Origin: SIG77 sp045589595
Lineage (GTDB): Bacteria; Verrucomicrobiota; Lentisphaeria; Victivallales; UBA1829
DNA length: 64,000 nt
Direction of reading: 5' to 3'
Assembly (NCBI GenBank): GCA_045589595.1
Contig: JAZNPK010000010.1
Coordinates: 1 to 64,000 of the forward strand
Shown: positions 24,228-31,818 of the stretch, piece by piece
How the letters are laid out: every line of letters starts with the position of its first letter
How positions within the stretch are numbered: position 1 is the stretch's first letter
The notes under the pieces: model-generated
The model's input: the letters and a program-made list of their open reading frames with translations, nothing else
Told to the model about the DNA's origin: nothing
Database searches by the model: none
Position numbers and translations under genes: made by a program

Positions 24228-24267
24228 GGAAATCTGCTTGAGTTCTCCGGAATCGGGGCAAAAAAAA

Positions 24268-24343
24268 TGGAGCCAATGATCGGAATCGAACCGATGACCT
24301 GTTCATTACGAGTGAACTGCTCTACCGACTGAGCTACATTGGC
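24268..24343 (-). tRNA. tRNA-Thr (anticodon CGT)
   Basis: On the minus strand the 76-base cloverleaf is complete. The acceptor GCCAATG pairs with CATTGGC. The D arm is GCTC..GAGC, and the anticodon stem GTTCA/TGAAC holds the loop CTCGTAA, so the anticodon is CGT, reading ACG as threonine. The T arm is ATCGG-TTCGATT-CCGAT. The discriminator is T and CCA is encoded. A TTGAAA-16-TATATT promoter precedes it. Confidence 0.97.
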
Positions 24344-24357
24344 ATCACATGCGGACT

Positions 24358-24385
24358 AATATAGCACGCTTTCCATTGATTTCAA
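24358..24385 (-). promoter_or_regulatory. tRNA-Thr promoter
   Basis: On the minus strand, TTGAAA (plus-strand 24380-24385), a 16-bp spacer ending TGC, and TATATT (24358-24363), 15 bases before the mature tRNA 5' end. Confidence 0.7.
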
Positions 24386-24421
24386 GCGCAAATACAAAAA
24401 AAATCCTTTTTTATCCCCGCG

Positions 24422-24745
24422 TCAGATGGGAAATTGCAGGTTCAAATAATACAGCCACATCAGAACTGCCAGCGTTGCTGCGCCTGCGGCAAAAATCGCA
24501 CGGGTCCAACTCTTGAAGATGAACGCGCAGATCATCAGCAATGCGCCTGCTGCTGTCACAAGAACGGAGAGGGGCAGTCCGCAGCCGATCGCCACATAAA
24601 GACAACCTTTGACGGTATGGGCGGTGGCGGTCGGTTCCTGCAGAAAGGGGCGGGTAATCAAAAGCCGGACGAATCCGTAGATCAGTCCGGCAAGAGATAA
24701 CATGATCACGACGGGGAGCATCAGAATGGAGATGATCAGCTTCAT
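24422..24745 (-). CDS. Small membrane protein of unknown function
   Basis: 107 residues with three hydrophobic spans (about 3-27, 48-70 and 80-101) and short polar links. GAGG lies upstream of ATG 24745, and the start is 22 bases after the guaB stop, so it is probably in the guaB transcript. No family motif is recognised. It resembles many small inner-membrane proteins, and I do not infer a function. Confidence 0.7.
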   Translation of the reverse strand: MKLIISILMLPVVIMLSLAGLIYGFVRLLITRPFLQEPTATAHTVKGCLYVAIGCGLPLSVLVTAAGALLMICAFIFKSWTRAIFAAGAATLAVLMWLYYLNLQFPI

Positions 24746-24767
24746 GACCGCCGCCTCGTCAACAGGA

Positions 24768-26267
24768 TCAGTTTTCCTGCATGTAATTTGGTGCGTCTTT
24801 CGTCATCAGGATATCGTGGGGATGCGCTTCTTTCAACGCAGAACCGCTCACGCGGATCACTTTCGCAGTTTCGCGCAGGGCAGGCAGCGTCCGGGCGCCG
24901 CAATATCCCAGAGAATATTTCAGACCGCCGATGAACTGATGAATAACTTCCCACAGAGAGCCGCGGTAGGGGACCATCCCTTCCACACCCTGGGGAACCA
25001 GTTTCTTGGTATCGTCAACATCGCGCTGACCGTACCGTTCACGGCTGCCTTTGTTTTTCTGCATTGCTTCCAGAGAACCCATACCGCGGTAGATCACATA
25101 GCGTCTGCCGTTGCGGAATGTCTTTTCGCCGGGGCCTTCCAGTGTTCCGGCAAGCATGCTGCCCATCATGACGCTGGAAGCGCCGATGGCAAGCGCTTTT
25201 GCCACATCGCCGGACTGCTTGATACCGCCGTCTGCAATAATGGGAACTTCTTCGCCGATGGCTCTGTAAGCTTCATAGACTGCTGTGACCTGAGGCGTAC
25301 CGACGCCTGCCACAACGCGGGTCGTGCAGATGGAGCCGGGGCCGATCCCGACCTTGACAGCATCCACACCGGCATCCAGCAGGGCTTTCGCCGCATCATA
25401 GGTGGCAATGTTGCCGGCAACGATGTCGATGCCCGGATAACGGTCTTTGAACATCTTGACGGTATCGATCACGCCTTTGCTGTGACCGTGTGCTGTATCC
25501 ACAACAAACGCATCGACTCCGGCATCTGCCAGCGCCTGAGCGCGTGCTTCATCGTAAGGGCTGATGGCGGCAGCCGCACGCAGACGGTGTTCGCCGTCGC
25601 GGTTGTACGCCGGTTCCATATTTTCAATGATCGAACGGACATCGGAGAAACTGTAAAGACCCGTCAGGAAGCCGTTGGCATCGATGGTGGGCAATTTGCC
25701 GACTTTGTTCTTCAGCATGATCTGGAACACTTCCTGAAGGGAAGATCCTTCGGGCGCGGTCACCGGAGGTCTGGTCATCACATCCGCGATCTTTACATCA
25801 TACTGCGTCATGAACTTGATGTCGCGGGCAGTGATGATGCCCACAAGTTTGCCGTCAGAATTGATGATGGGGAAGCCGGAGAAAGAATAATCGTTGCACT
25901 TCTTTTCGTTGAGCATTTCCTGAACCGTCTGGTCCTCACGGAATACGACCGGCGTACGGATGAAACCATTGAGGTACTGCTTGACTTTGCGGACTTCATC
26001 CGCCTGCGCTTCCGGACTCAGGTTTTTATGGATCACACCGATCCCGCCGAGCTTCGCCATGGCAATCGCCATCTCACTCTCTGTCACCGTGTCCATCGCA
26101 GCACTGATGAAGGGGATGTTCAGCTTGATGTTCCGGGTGAAATTCGTGGAAACATCCGTTTCATCCGGCAGAAAATCGGCATACTGAGTCAGGAGGGAAA
26201 TGTCGTCATAGGTCAGACCTTCATGTTTGAACGTCGCCATGAACCCGTCAATGTACTGGTTGCTCAT
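24768..26267 (-). CDS. guaB: Inosine-5'-monophosphate dehydrogenase
   Basis: 499 residues from ATG 26267 with GGAG 9 bases upstream. It oxidises IMP to XMP with NAD, the first committed step of GMP synthesis. The barrel starts with FISAAMDTVTES. Two CBS domains are inserted at about 103-220, the catalytic Cys is C314 in GPGSICTTRVV, and the mobile flap Arg-Tyr pair is in ERYGQRD. Length and order are standard. A TTGAAA-16-TATATT promoter precedes it, and a small membrane protein follows. Confidence 0.97.
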   Translation of the reverse strand: MSNQYIDGFMATFKHEGLTYDDISLLTQYADFLPDETDVSTNFTRNIKLNIPFISAAMDTVTESEMAIAMAKLGGIGVIHKNLSPEAQADEVRKVKQYLNGFIRTPVVFREDQTVQEMLNEKKCNDYSFSGFPIINSDGKLVGIITARDIKFMTQYDVKIADVMTRPPVTAPEGSSLQEVFQIMLKNKVGKLPTIDANGFLTGLYSFSDVRSIIENMEPAYNRDGEHRLRAAAAISPYDEARAQALADAGVDAFVVDTAHGHSKGVIDTVKMFKDRYPGIDIVAGNIATYDAAKALLDAGVDAVKVGIGPGSICTTRVVAGVGTPQVTAVYEAYRAIGEEVPIIADGGIKQSGDVAKALAIGASSVMMGSMLAGTLEGPGEKTFRNGRRYVIYRGMGSLEAMQKNKGSRERYGQRDVDDTKKLVPQGVEGMVPYRGSLWEVIHQFIGGLKYSLGYCGARTLPALRETAKVIRVSGSALKEAHPHDILMTKDAPNYMQEN

Positions 26268-26307
26268 AATCACATTCTCCGTAGCAAGTTTTATCATTTG
26301 CCAATGT

Positions 26308-26335
26308 AATATAGCAGAAAAATCCTGTTTTTCAA
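26308..26335 (-). promoter_or_regulatory. guaB promoter
   Basis: On the minus strand, TTGAAA (plus-strand 26330-26335), a 16-bp spacer ending TGC, and TATATT (26308-26313). Confidence 0.65.
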
Positions 26336-26383
26336 GTTCAAGAACGCAAAATATAAAAAAATATCAGAATTTTTTAACGCCAC

Positions 26384-26553
26384 GCACACCCGCAGCACAA
26401 ACAGGGCGCGGCAGCGCATCCCGCCGGCGGGATGCCGCGTCCTTTTTTCCGGCAGCAGCCCGCCCGCGGGCGTCTGCCGGAAAAAAGAATGCCAGCCGTG
26501 AGCGTGCTGCTCACGGCTGGCTGCCGCGCTTTGTTTTGTGCTGCGAGGTGTGC
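26384..26553. repeat. Four-way-junction palindromic element E
   Basis: The outer stem pairs 26384-26414 with 26521-26553 (about 30 bp, two single-base bulges, two G-T wobbles). It encloses arm 1 (26416-26435, a GCATCCCGCC/GGCGGGATGC palindrome), arm 2 (26442-26487, 14 bp with T6/A6, topped by CGCCC/GGGCG) and arm 3 (26491-26503/26509-26521, 13 bp perfect). The right arm ends exactly at the stop codon of the gene at 26554, and on the other side lies the guaB promoter region. GGCGCGGC is at 26405-26412. Confidence 0.83.
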
Positions 26554-27354
26554 TTAAATCGTTTCGAGATGTTTCCGCAGCTCGCTGATACGGCATCTGG
26601 ACCGGCAGGGATAGTATGGCATTTTACCGGTACTGCGGAGGATATCGGCATACCGTTCATTCAGTGTACCTCTTGCGGAGATGAACTGACCCCAGAATCC
26701 GTAATGCCACTGGATATCTGTAACGGGTTCGCTCATATTATCGAGCCACTCCTGCGGGAAATAGGACAGCCATTTTTTATTCTGGTTGAGCCATGTTCCT
26801 GTGGCGATAACGGTTGCGCCGTATTCGGTTTCAGCCTTGTCGCACAGTTGGAGCAGACAATTTTTCAGGTACTGCGGATCATCGAAGATGGAGTGCGGGG
26901 CAACGGCGTTGGCGATATGGAAGCCCAGAGAGATCGCTTCCGGATTATCCTTGTTCGCTTCGAGATTGTGGCGCAGACTGCCGCACTGATAGCCGCGCAG
27001 ACCGCTTTTATCCAGATAATCTTTCAGCAGGCGTTTATCCAGAGAGGGGCGGAACACCTGAAATGCTTTTTCTTCAAATGCGGCTTCATCGTCTTTGTAT
27101 TGTTCAAAGATTTCTTCCGCCTGTTTTTCCATTGTGAGCCACGGTTCCTCATCGAAATAGAATTCGACGGGGTTCAGCAGTCCCTTGTTCGCATGAGTTT
27201 TCCGGTAGATATCCACTCTGTTCCGGAGGGCGTTCTGAAAGGTTTCTTCCGGATGTTCTTTCAGCCAGCGGTGGAGAAAAAAGAGTTTCAGCCGGACAAT
27301 GCCATGCATATATTCACGATGTTCCCCGATGGTCTTGATTTTCGGTTCTTCCAT
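26554..27354 (-). CDS. Hypothetical protein in the anaerobic RNR/TrxB operon
   Basis: 266 residues from ATG 27354, preceded by GAGGAG. It is soluble and mostly helical, rich in Trp, Tyr and charged residues (TGTWLNQNKKWLSYFPQEWLDNM, QWHYGFWGQFISARG), with a CRSRC pair near the end that could be redox-active. I do not recognise the family. The start is 14 bases after the trxB stop, so it is probably the fourth gene of the nrdG-nrdD-trxB transcript. That suggests, but does not show, a role in anaerobic redox or nucleotide metabolism. Confidence 0.65.
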   Translation of the reverse strand: MEEPKIKTIGEHREYMHGIVRLKLFFLHRWLKEHPEETFQNALRNRVDIYRKTHANKGLLNPVEFYFDEEPWLTMEKQAEEIFEQYKDDEAAFEEKAFQVFRPSLDKRLLKDYLDKSGLRGYQCGSLRHNLEANKDNPEAISLGFHIANAVAPHSIFDDPQYLKNCLLQLCDKAETEYGATVIATGTWLNQNKKWLSYFPQEWLDNMSEPVTDIQWHYGFWGQFISARGTLNERYADILRSTGKMPYYPCRSRCRISELRKHLETI

Positions 27355-27368
27355 GAGTTGCTTGCTCC

Positions 27369-28304
27369 TCAAAACTGTCGTGTTGCCTCAATATATTTAC
27401 AGGCGGCGAGTGCTGCCACTGCGCCGTCGCCGGTAGCTGTTGTGATCTGACGGACAAATTTGCTGCGGCAGTCACCGGCAACAAAAACGCCGGGCGTTGC
27501 GGTCAGACACTGTTCGTCGGACACGATATAGCCGTACTGGTTCAGTTCCGCCACATCGGCAAAGGGTTTGTTTTCGGGGACCTGACCGATCGCCACGAAA
27601 ATACCGTTCACGGGGAAACGGCTGACTTCTCCGGTCTTCTGATTTTTCAGTTCCAGTGCTTCCAGATCTTCCGTTCCTTCCAGTCCGGTGACGATGGTAT
27701 CGAAAATGAAACTCACATTGCTGCGCGCCTGAAGATTTTTGATCAGAGCCTCTTCGCCGGTGAGAAAACTCAAATTCTGGATCACGGTAACTTTTGTACA
27801 GGTTTCAGAGAGCAGCACCGCATCCTGCAGCGCGCTGTTGCCGCCGCCGATCACTGCCACTTCCCTGCCGGCAAAGAACGCACCGTCGCAGAGAACGCAG
27901 TAGGAAACGCCGTTGCCGGTGAGTTCCTCCTCGTTGGGCAGTCCCAGCGTCCGGTGTTTTGAGCCGGACGCGATGATGACCGCCTTTGCAAGATATTCGC
28001 CCCGTTCTGTGATAACGCTTTTCCATTCGCCGCCATCCAGAACGTTGATCACGGCATCCACATCCAGTTCAGCGCCGAGATCCAGAGCCTGATCAATGAG
28101 TTTTTCCGCCAGATCGTTTCCGCTGATGGCGGGGAACCCGGGATAATTTTCCACCAGCGGGGAATGGGTGATCTGACCGCCGAACGTATCTTTTTCGAGG
28201 ATCATAACGCTTTTTCCGGCGCGCCGTGCGTAGATCGCAGCAGTCAATCCGGCGGGACCGGCTCCTGCGATCACGATATCATACTGGGGGGTATCCGTTT
28301 CCAC
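27369..28304 (-). CDS. trxB: Thioredoxin-disulfide reductase
   Basis: 311 residues. An FAD- and NADPH-binding flavoprotein with GAGPAGLTAAIYA for FAD, the redox pair C136/C139 in CVLCDGAFF, the NADPH motif VIGGGNSALQDAV and the late GVFVAGDC. The start is GTG at 28304 with AAGGAG upstream, only 5 bases after the nrdD stop. Because NrdD here ends in a redoxin domain, the obvious role is to reduce that domain directly and so deliver electrons to anaerobic ribonucleotide reduction. Confidence 0.93.
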   Translation of the reverse strand: METDTPQYDIVIAGAGPAGLTAAIYARRAGKSVMILEKDTFGGQITHSPLVENYPGFPAISGNDLAEKLIDQALDLGAELDVDAVINVLDGGEWKSVITERGEYLAKAVIIASGSKHRTLGLPNEEELTGNGVSYCVLCDGAFFAGREVAVIGGGNSALQDAVLLSETCTKVTVIQNLSFLTGEEALIKNLQARSNVSFIFDTIVTGLEGTEDLEALELKNQKTGEVSRFPVNGIFVAIGQVPENKPFADVAELNQYGYIVSDEQCLTATPGVFVAGDCRSKFVRQITTATGDGAVAALAACKYIEATRQF

Positions 28305-28309
28305 GGTTC

Positions 28310-30721
28310 TTATTCTCCTTCTTCCGTAAATTTGCGGATGTTGGAGACATTGACGATCAGATCGGTCTTTTCGCCATCCTGAATCACCAGCGTGGGCGTC
28401 TGTTTGATGCCGAGCCGTGCCACTTCATCTTTTGCATCTTCCGCGAGACGCACCTGATACTGGAATCCGGCTTTGTCGAGGAAGTGTTTTGCCATTTTGC
28501 AATTGGGGCAGGTGCGGGTGGTGAAGAGGATCAGACCCGGATCAGATGTGGTGGAGGTGCTGCAATCTGCCGCCGGAGCCGCTTCTGCTGCGGGCGCTGC
28601 TGCTGCCGCCGGAGCGGTGTTCTTGCGGTTTTCAGGCTGCTTGTTCAACGCGATCTGGGCGTCATAGGTTTTGCGGTCGCGGAATTCCTGAGACTTGCCG
28701 TCATTCCAGTTCTGGACCGGACGGTAGTAACCGGTGATACGGCTGTAAACTTCAGTGGTCTCACTGCATTTCGGGCAGGTGAAGACTTCACCGGCGATAT
28801 AGCCGTGATTTTTGCAGACGGCGTATGTGGGGGACAGGGTGTAGTACGGCAGTTTGTAATTTTCCGCGATCTTGCGGACGAGGTTTGCCGCGCTCTTCCA
28901 ATCCGGCAGCTTTTCGCCGAGGAACGCGTGGAACACGGTACCGGACGTATAAAGCGTCTGGAGTTCATCCTGAATATCCAGTGCGGAGAAGATGTCTTCC
29001 GTGAATCCGACGGGCAGGTGGGAGCTGTTGGTGTAGTAGGGCGTTTCGCCTTCGCAGCCCGCAGTGATGATGTCGCTGAACCGTTTTTTGTCGTGTTTGG
29101 CAAGACGGTAAGCGGTGGATTCTGCCGGAGTCGCTTCCAGGTTGTACAGGTCACCGTATTTTTCCTGATAGTCGGAGAGGCGTTCCCGCATGTGGTTCAG
29201 CACTTCCTGCGTGAATTCCTGGGCTTCCTGATGCGTCAGATCGCAACCGATCCATTTTGCGTTCAGACACGTTTCGTTCATCCCCACCAGACCGATGGTG
29301 GAGAAGTGATTGTTGAAGGTGCCGAGATAACGCTTCGTGTAGGGATAAAGACCGCCGTCCAGCAGTTTTGTGATGATGGTACGTTTGATCTTGAGAGAGC
29401 GTGCGGCAATGTCCATCAGGTGATCCAGGCGGCGGAAGAAGTCTTCCTTATTGGCAGCCAGATAGCCGATACGGGGCATATTGATCGTCACCACACCGAT
29501 ACTGCCGGTGCTTTCGCCGCTGCCGAAGAAACCGCCGGATTTCTTGCGGAGTTCGCGCAGGTCGAGACGGAGACGGCAGCACATACTGCGGACATCGCTG
29601 GGTTCCATATCGCTGTTGATGTAGTTGGAGAAGTAGGGCGTACCGTACTTGGAGGTCATTTCAAACAGCAGTTTGTTGTTTTCCGTTTCGGACCAGTCAA
29701 AGTCGCGGGTGATGGAGTAGGTGGGGATTGGATACTGGAAACCGCGTCCGTTGGCGTCGCCTTCGATCATCGTTTCGATGAACGCGCGGTTGACCATGTC
29801 CATTTCCTTTTTGCAATCTTTGTACTTGAATGGCATTTCCTTGCCGCCCACAATGGCGTTGAGTTCCGCCAGGTCGTTGGGAACTGTCCAGTCCAGCGTA
29901 ATATTGCTGAAAGGAGCCTGTGTGCCCCAGCGGGAGGGCGTATTCACACCGAAGATGAAGGATTCAATGCACTTTTTGACCTGATCGTAGTTCAGGTTGT
30001 CCGCCTTCACAAAGGGAGCCAGATAAGTATCGAAAGAGGAAAACGCCTGTGCGCCCGCCCATTCGTTCTGCATGATGCCGAGGAAGTTCACCATCTGGTT
30101 GCAGAGCGTGGCAAGGTGTTTTGCCGGATTGGAGGTGATTTTGCCGCCGACGCCGCCCAGACCGACCTGGATCAGCTGTTTCAGAGACCAGCCCGCGCAG
30201 TAACCGGTGAGCATGGAAAGGTCATGGATATGCAGATCGGCATTCCAATGGGCGTTGGCGATTTCATCGTCGTAACCTTCGCTCAGCCAGTAGTTTGCAG
30301 TAATTGCGCCGGAGTTGGAAAGGATCAGACCGCCCACGGAATAAGTCACTGTGGAGTTTTCTTTGACGCGCCAGTCATTGATCTTGATGTAGTCATCCAC
30401 TGTCTTTTTGTAGTCGAGGATGGAGGATTTGACATTACGCAGCTGTTCGTGCTGACGGCGGTAGATGATGTATGCTTTCGCCACATCGGCATAACCTGCC
30501 TGCACCAGCACCGCTTCCACACTGTCCTGAATGTCTTCAACTGCGATCAGACCTTCTTTGATTTTCGGTTCAAAATCTGCCGTTACTTTCAATGCCAGAA
30601 AGTCGATCACAGAGGGATGACTCTGTTTTTCCTGTGCGTCAAATGCCAGTCTGATTGCCGCCGCGATCTTGCTGATGTTGAAGTCCACGACTTTCCCGTC
30701 ACGCTTTTGTACCTGATACAT
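28310..30721 (-). CDS. nrdD: Anaerobic ribonucleoside-triphosphate reductase fused to a C-terminal redoxin domain
   Basis: 803 residues. Class III RNR, reducing NTPs to dNTPs by a glycyl radical. Residues 1-95 are an ATP-cone. The radical glycine is G664 in RITGYYRPVQNW, after a zinc site of CKNHG...CPKC type. The protein then runs through an Ala/Pro-rich linker (about 700-720) into a redoxin-like domain of about 75 residues with C738-P-N-C741 and the cis-Pro loop QTPTLV. Some class III enzymes use a thioredoxin or NrdH-type redoxin instead of formate, and here the donor is fused on. trxB is the next gene. Start and length are otherwise typical. Confidence 0.95.
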   Translation of the reverse strand: MYQVQKRDGKVVDFNISKIAAAIRLAFDAQEKQSHPSVIDFLALKVTADFEPKIKEGLIAVEDIQDSVEAVLVQAGYADVAKAYIIYRRQHEQLRNVKSSILDYKKTVDDYIKINDWRVKENSTVTYSVGGLILSNSGAITANYWLSEGYDDEIANAHWNADLHIHDLSMLTGYCAGWSLKQLIQVGLGGVGGKITSNPAKHLATLCNQMVNFLGIMQNEWAGAQAFSSFDTYLAPFVKADNLNYDQVKKCIESFIFGVNTPSRWGTQAPFSNITLDWTVPNDLAELNAIVGGKEMPFKYKDCKKEMDMVNRAFIETMIEGDANGRGFQYPIPTYSITRDFDWSETENNKLLFEMTSKYGTPYFSNYINSDMEPSDVRSMCCRLRLDLRELRKKSGGFFGSGESTGSIGVVTINMPRIGYLAANKEDFFRRLDHLMDIAARSLKIKRTIITKLLDGGLYPYTKRYLGTFNNHFSTIGLVGMNETCLNAKWIGCDLTHQEAQEFTQEVLNHMRERLSDYQEKYGDLYNLEATPAESTAYRLAKHDKKRFSDIITAGCEGETPYYTNSSHLPVGFTEDIFSALDIQDELQTLYTSGTVFHAFLGEKLPDWKSAANLVRKIAENYKLPYYTLSPTYAVCKNHGYIAGEVFTCPKCSETTEVYSRITGYYRPVQNWNDGKSQEFRDRKTYDAQIALNKQPENRKNTAPAAAAAPAAEAAPAADCSTSTTSDPGLILFTTRTCPNCKMAKHFLDKAGFQYQVRLAEDAKDEVARLGIKQTPTLVIQDGEKTDLIVNVSNIRKFTEEGE

Positions 30722-30792
30722 AGCCTCTTTTCGTCCTTTTGTTTTTTTGGTTGTTATATGTATAGTTGTGCTTATTTTTTTCTTTTTCCGCT

Positions 30793-31509
30793 TTACATTC
30801 CGCGCAATTCCGCCGCCGGGATATACGGTTTCACTGTTTCCAGACAGGCGTGCATGAGTTCATCGCTCAACGCGCCCATATCCGGCATATCTCCCAGCAG
30901 TTCGCCGTGTTCTGTGAATTTCTGGAGAAAATAGCGGGGCGCCCCCTGCAGCCATTGTCCGACAGCCTCAAAATCTTCCGGTGTATGGAAGGGATGCGCA
31001 ACAGTGGTCCGGAATTCGTGATCGATCCTGCTGTTCCGCAGCAGTTCCACACTGTTCCGCACAGCGTCAAGGGAAAAGCCCGGAACATTCCCCACCGTTT
31101 CCGCATATTTTTCCGGCGAATTTTTTATATCCATCGCCACATAATCCGTAAGATCTGCTTCCAGCAGACGCTGCAGCCGGTCCGGAAACGAGCCGTTGGT
31201 ATCCACTTTGATCCTGTAACCGAGGTTGCGGACTGCACGGAGCATTTCAAAGATCCCGTCGCCGAGCAGCGGTTCGCCGCCGGTAAAACATACACCGTCC
31301 AGCAATCCCTGCCGCTTTTTCAGAAATGTCAGGATCTCTTCTCCGGTAAACAGACCGGATCGGTCTCCGTCCGGCAGAACAAGCATGGCGTTGTGGCAGA
31401 ACGGACAACGGAAATTACACCCGTGTGAAAACACAGTACAGGCGACCCTGCCGGGATAATCCAGCAATGTCATTTTCTGCAATCCGAACCGTTTGTTTTT
31501 CAAATCCAT
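30793..31509 (-). CDS. nrdG: Anaerobic RNR-activating protein (radical SAM)
   Basis: 238 residues from ATG 31509; an upstream in-frame extension to 31584 lacks a ribosome site and would cover the regulatory region. The radical-SAM cluster is C31-x3-C35-x2-C38 in GCNFRCPFCHN, and TGGEPLL is the SAM-binding GGE motif. It makes the glycyl radical on NrdD. It is the first gene of the operon, 71 bases before nrdD, and is longer than the 154-residue E. coli NrdG. It resembles the NrdG type paired with redoxin-using NrdD enzymes. Confidence 0.92.
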   Translation of the reverse strand: MDLKNKRFGLQKMTLLDYPGRVACTVFSHGCNFRCPFCHNAMLVLPDGDRSGLFTGEEILTFLKKRQGLLDGVCFTGGEPLLGDGIFEMLRAVRNLGYRIKVDTNGSFPDRLQRLLEADLTDYVAMDIKNSPEKYAETVGNVPGFSLDAVRNSVELLRNSRIDHEFRTTVAHPFHTPEDFEAVGQWLQGAPRYFLQKFTEHGELLGDMPDMGALSDELMHACLETVKPYIPAAELRGM

Positions 31510-31580
31510 GGTGTTATTTCCGCAAAGTCGTTGCTTTTCAACAGAAAACACAATTCCTGTATCCCCGTAAAAACAGAAAA

Positions 31581-31596
31581 CCACAAGATATTGTGC
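31581..31596. promoter_or_regulatory. NrdR-like box
   Basis: The 16-mer CCACAAGATATTGTGC matches the NrdR consensus ACACAATATATTGTGT at 13 of 16 positions and is nearly palindromic. It lies just after the predicted nrdG transcription start. A second, weaker copy (ACACCATTTTGTGG, 31615-31628) sits in the promoter spacer 33 bp away centre to centre, close to the three-turn spacing usual for paired NrdR boxes. Confidence 0.6.
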
Positions 31597-31608
31597 CGTT
31601 AAGTGGCT

Positions 31609-31636
31609 AATGTAACACCATTTTGTGGGATGTCAA
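31609..31636 (-). promoter_or_regulatory. nrdG-nrdD-trxB promoter
   Basis: On the minus strand, TTGACA (plus-strand 31631-31636), a 16-bp spacer and TACATT (31609-31614). It is bracketed by the NrdR-like boxes, so NrdR-dATP would be expected to repress it. Confidence 0.6.
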
Positions 31637-31732
31637 CAAAGAAAACGAAAAATTTTGATCAAATTTTTTCGGGATTTTTTTCATTTGCCTCTTGACACTG
31701 CGTAAGACGATGGGATTTCAAAAATCCCCCGG

Positions 31733-31810
31733 CTAAAAGTTCATCGCTCCGATATCAGCTGCAAACCGTTTCAAGGCGGCAACATCGTTCCGGGGATCAG
31801 CCGCAGTACA
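31733..31810 (-). pseudogene. Possible short coding remnant
   Basis: A 26-codon stretch on the minus strand, ending in TAG at 31733-31735 and preceded directly by an in-frame TGA, reads DPRNDVAALKRFAADIGAMNF. The codon use looks like real genes of this window. It may be the decayed end of a lost gene. It has no start codon and could be chance. Confidence 0.2.
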
Positions 31811-31818
31811 TCAGCAGG

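Larger units (their letters stand above)
31510..31818. other. Gene-free stretch upstream of nrdG
   Basis: The part nearest nrdG (31510-31640) holds the leader, NrdR-like box and promoter. The middle (31640-31690) is very AT-rich. The far end (31700-31818) holds a small hairpin (GGGATTT 31712-31718, AAATCCC 31722-31728) and a 26-codon minus-strand fragment that looks coding (31733-31810). No complete gene is visible. Confidence 0.7.

Noticed and set aside
28226..30934. A 902-codon plus-strand open frame
   Set aside because: It lies antisense to nrdD over its whole length; the minus-strand product is a textbook RNR, and the plus-strand translation has no recognisable domain. Long antisense frames are common here because of the codon bias.
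31692..31697. TTGACA as a plus-strand -35 box
   Set aside because: No -10-like hexamer lies 16-18 bp downstream and no plus-strand gene follows.
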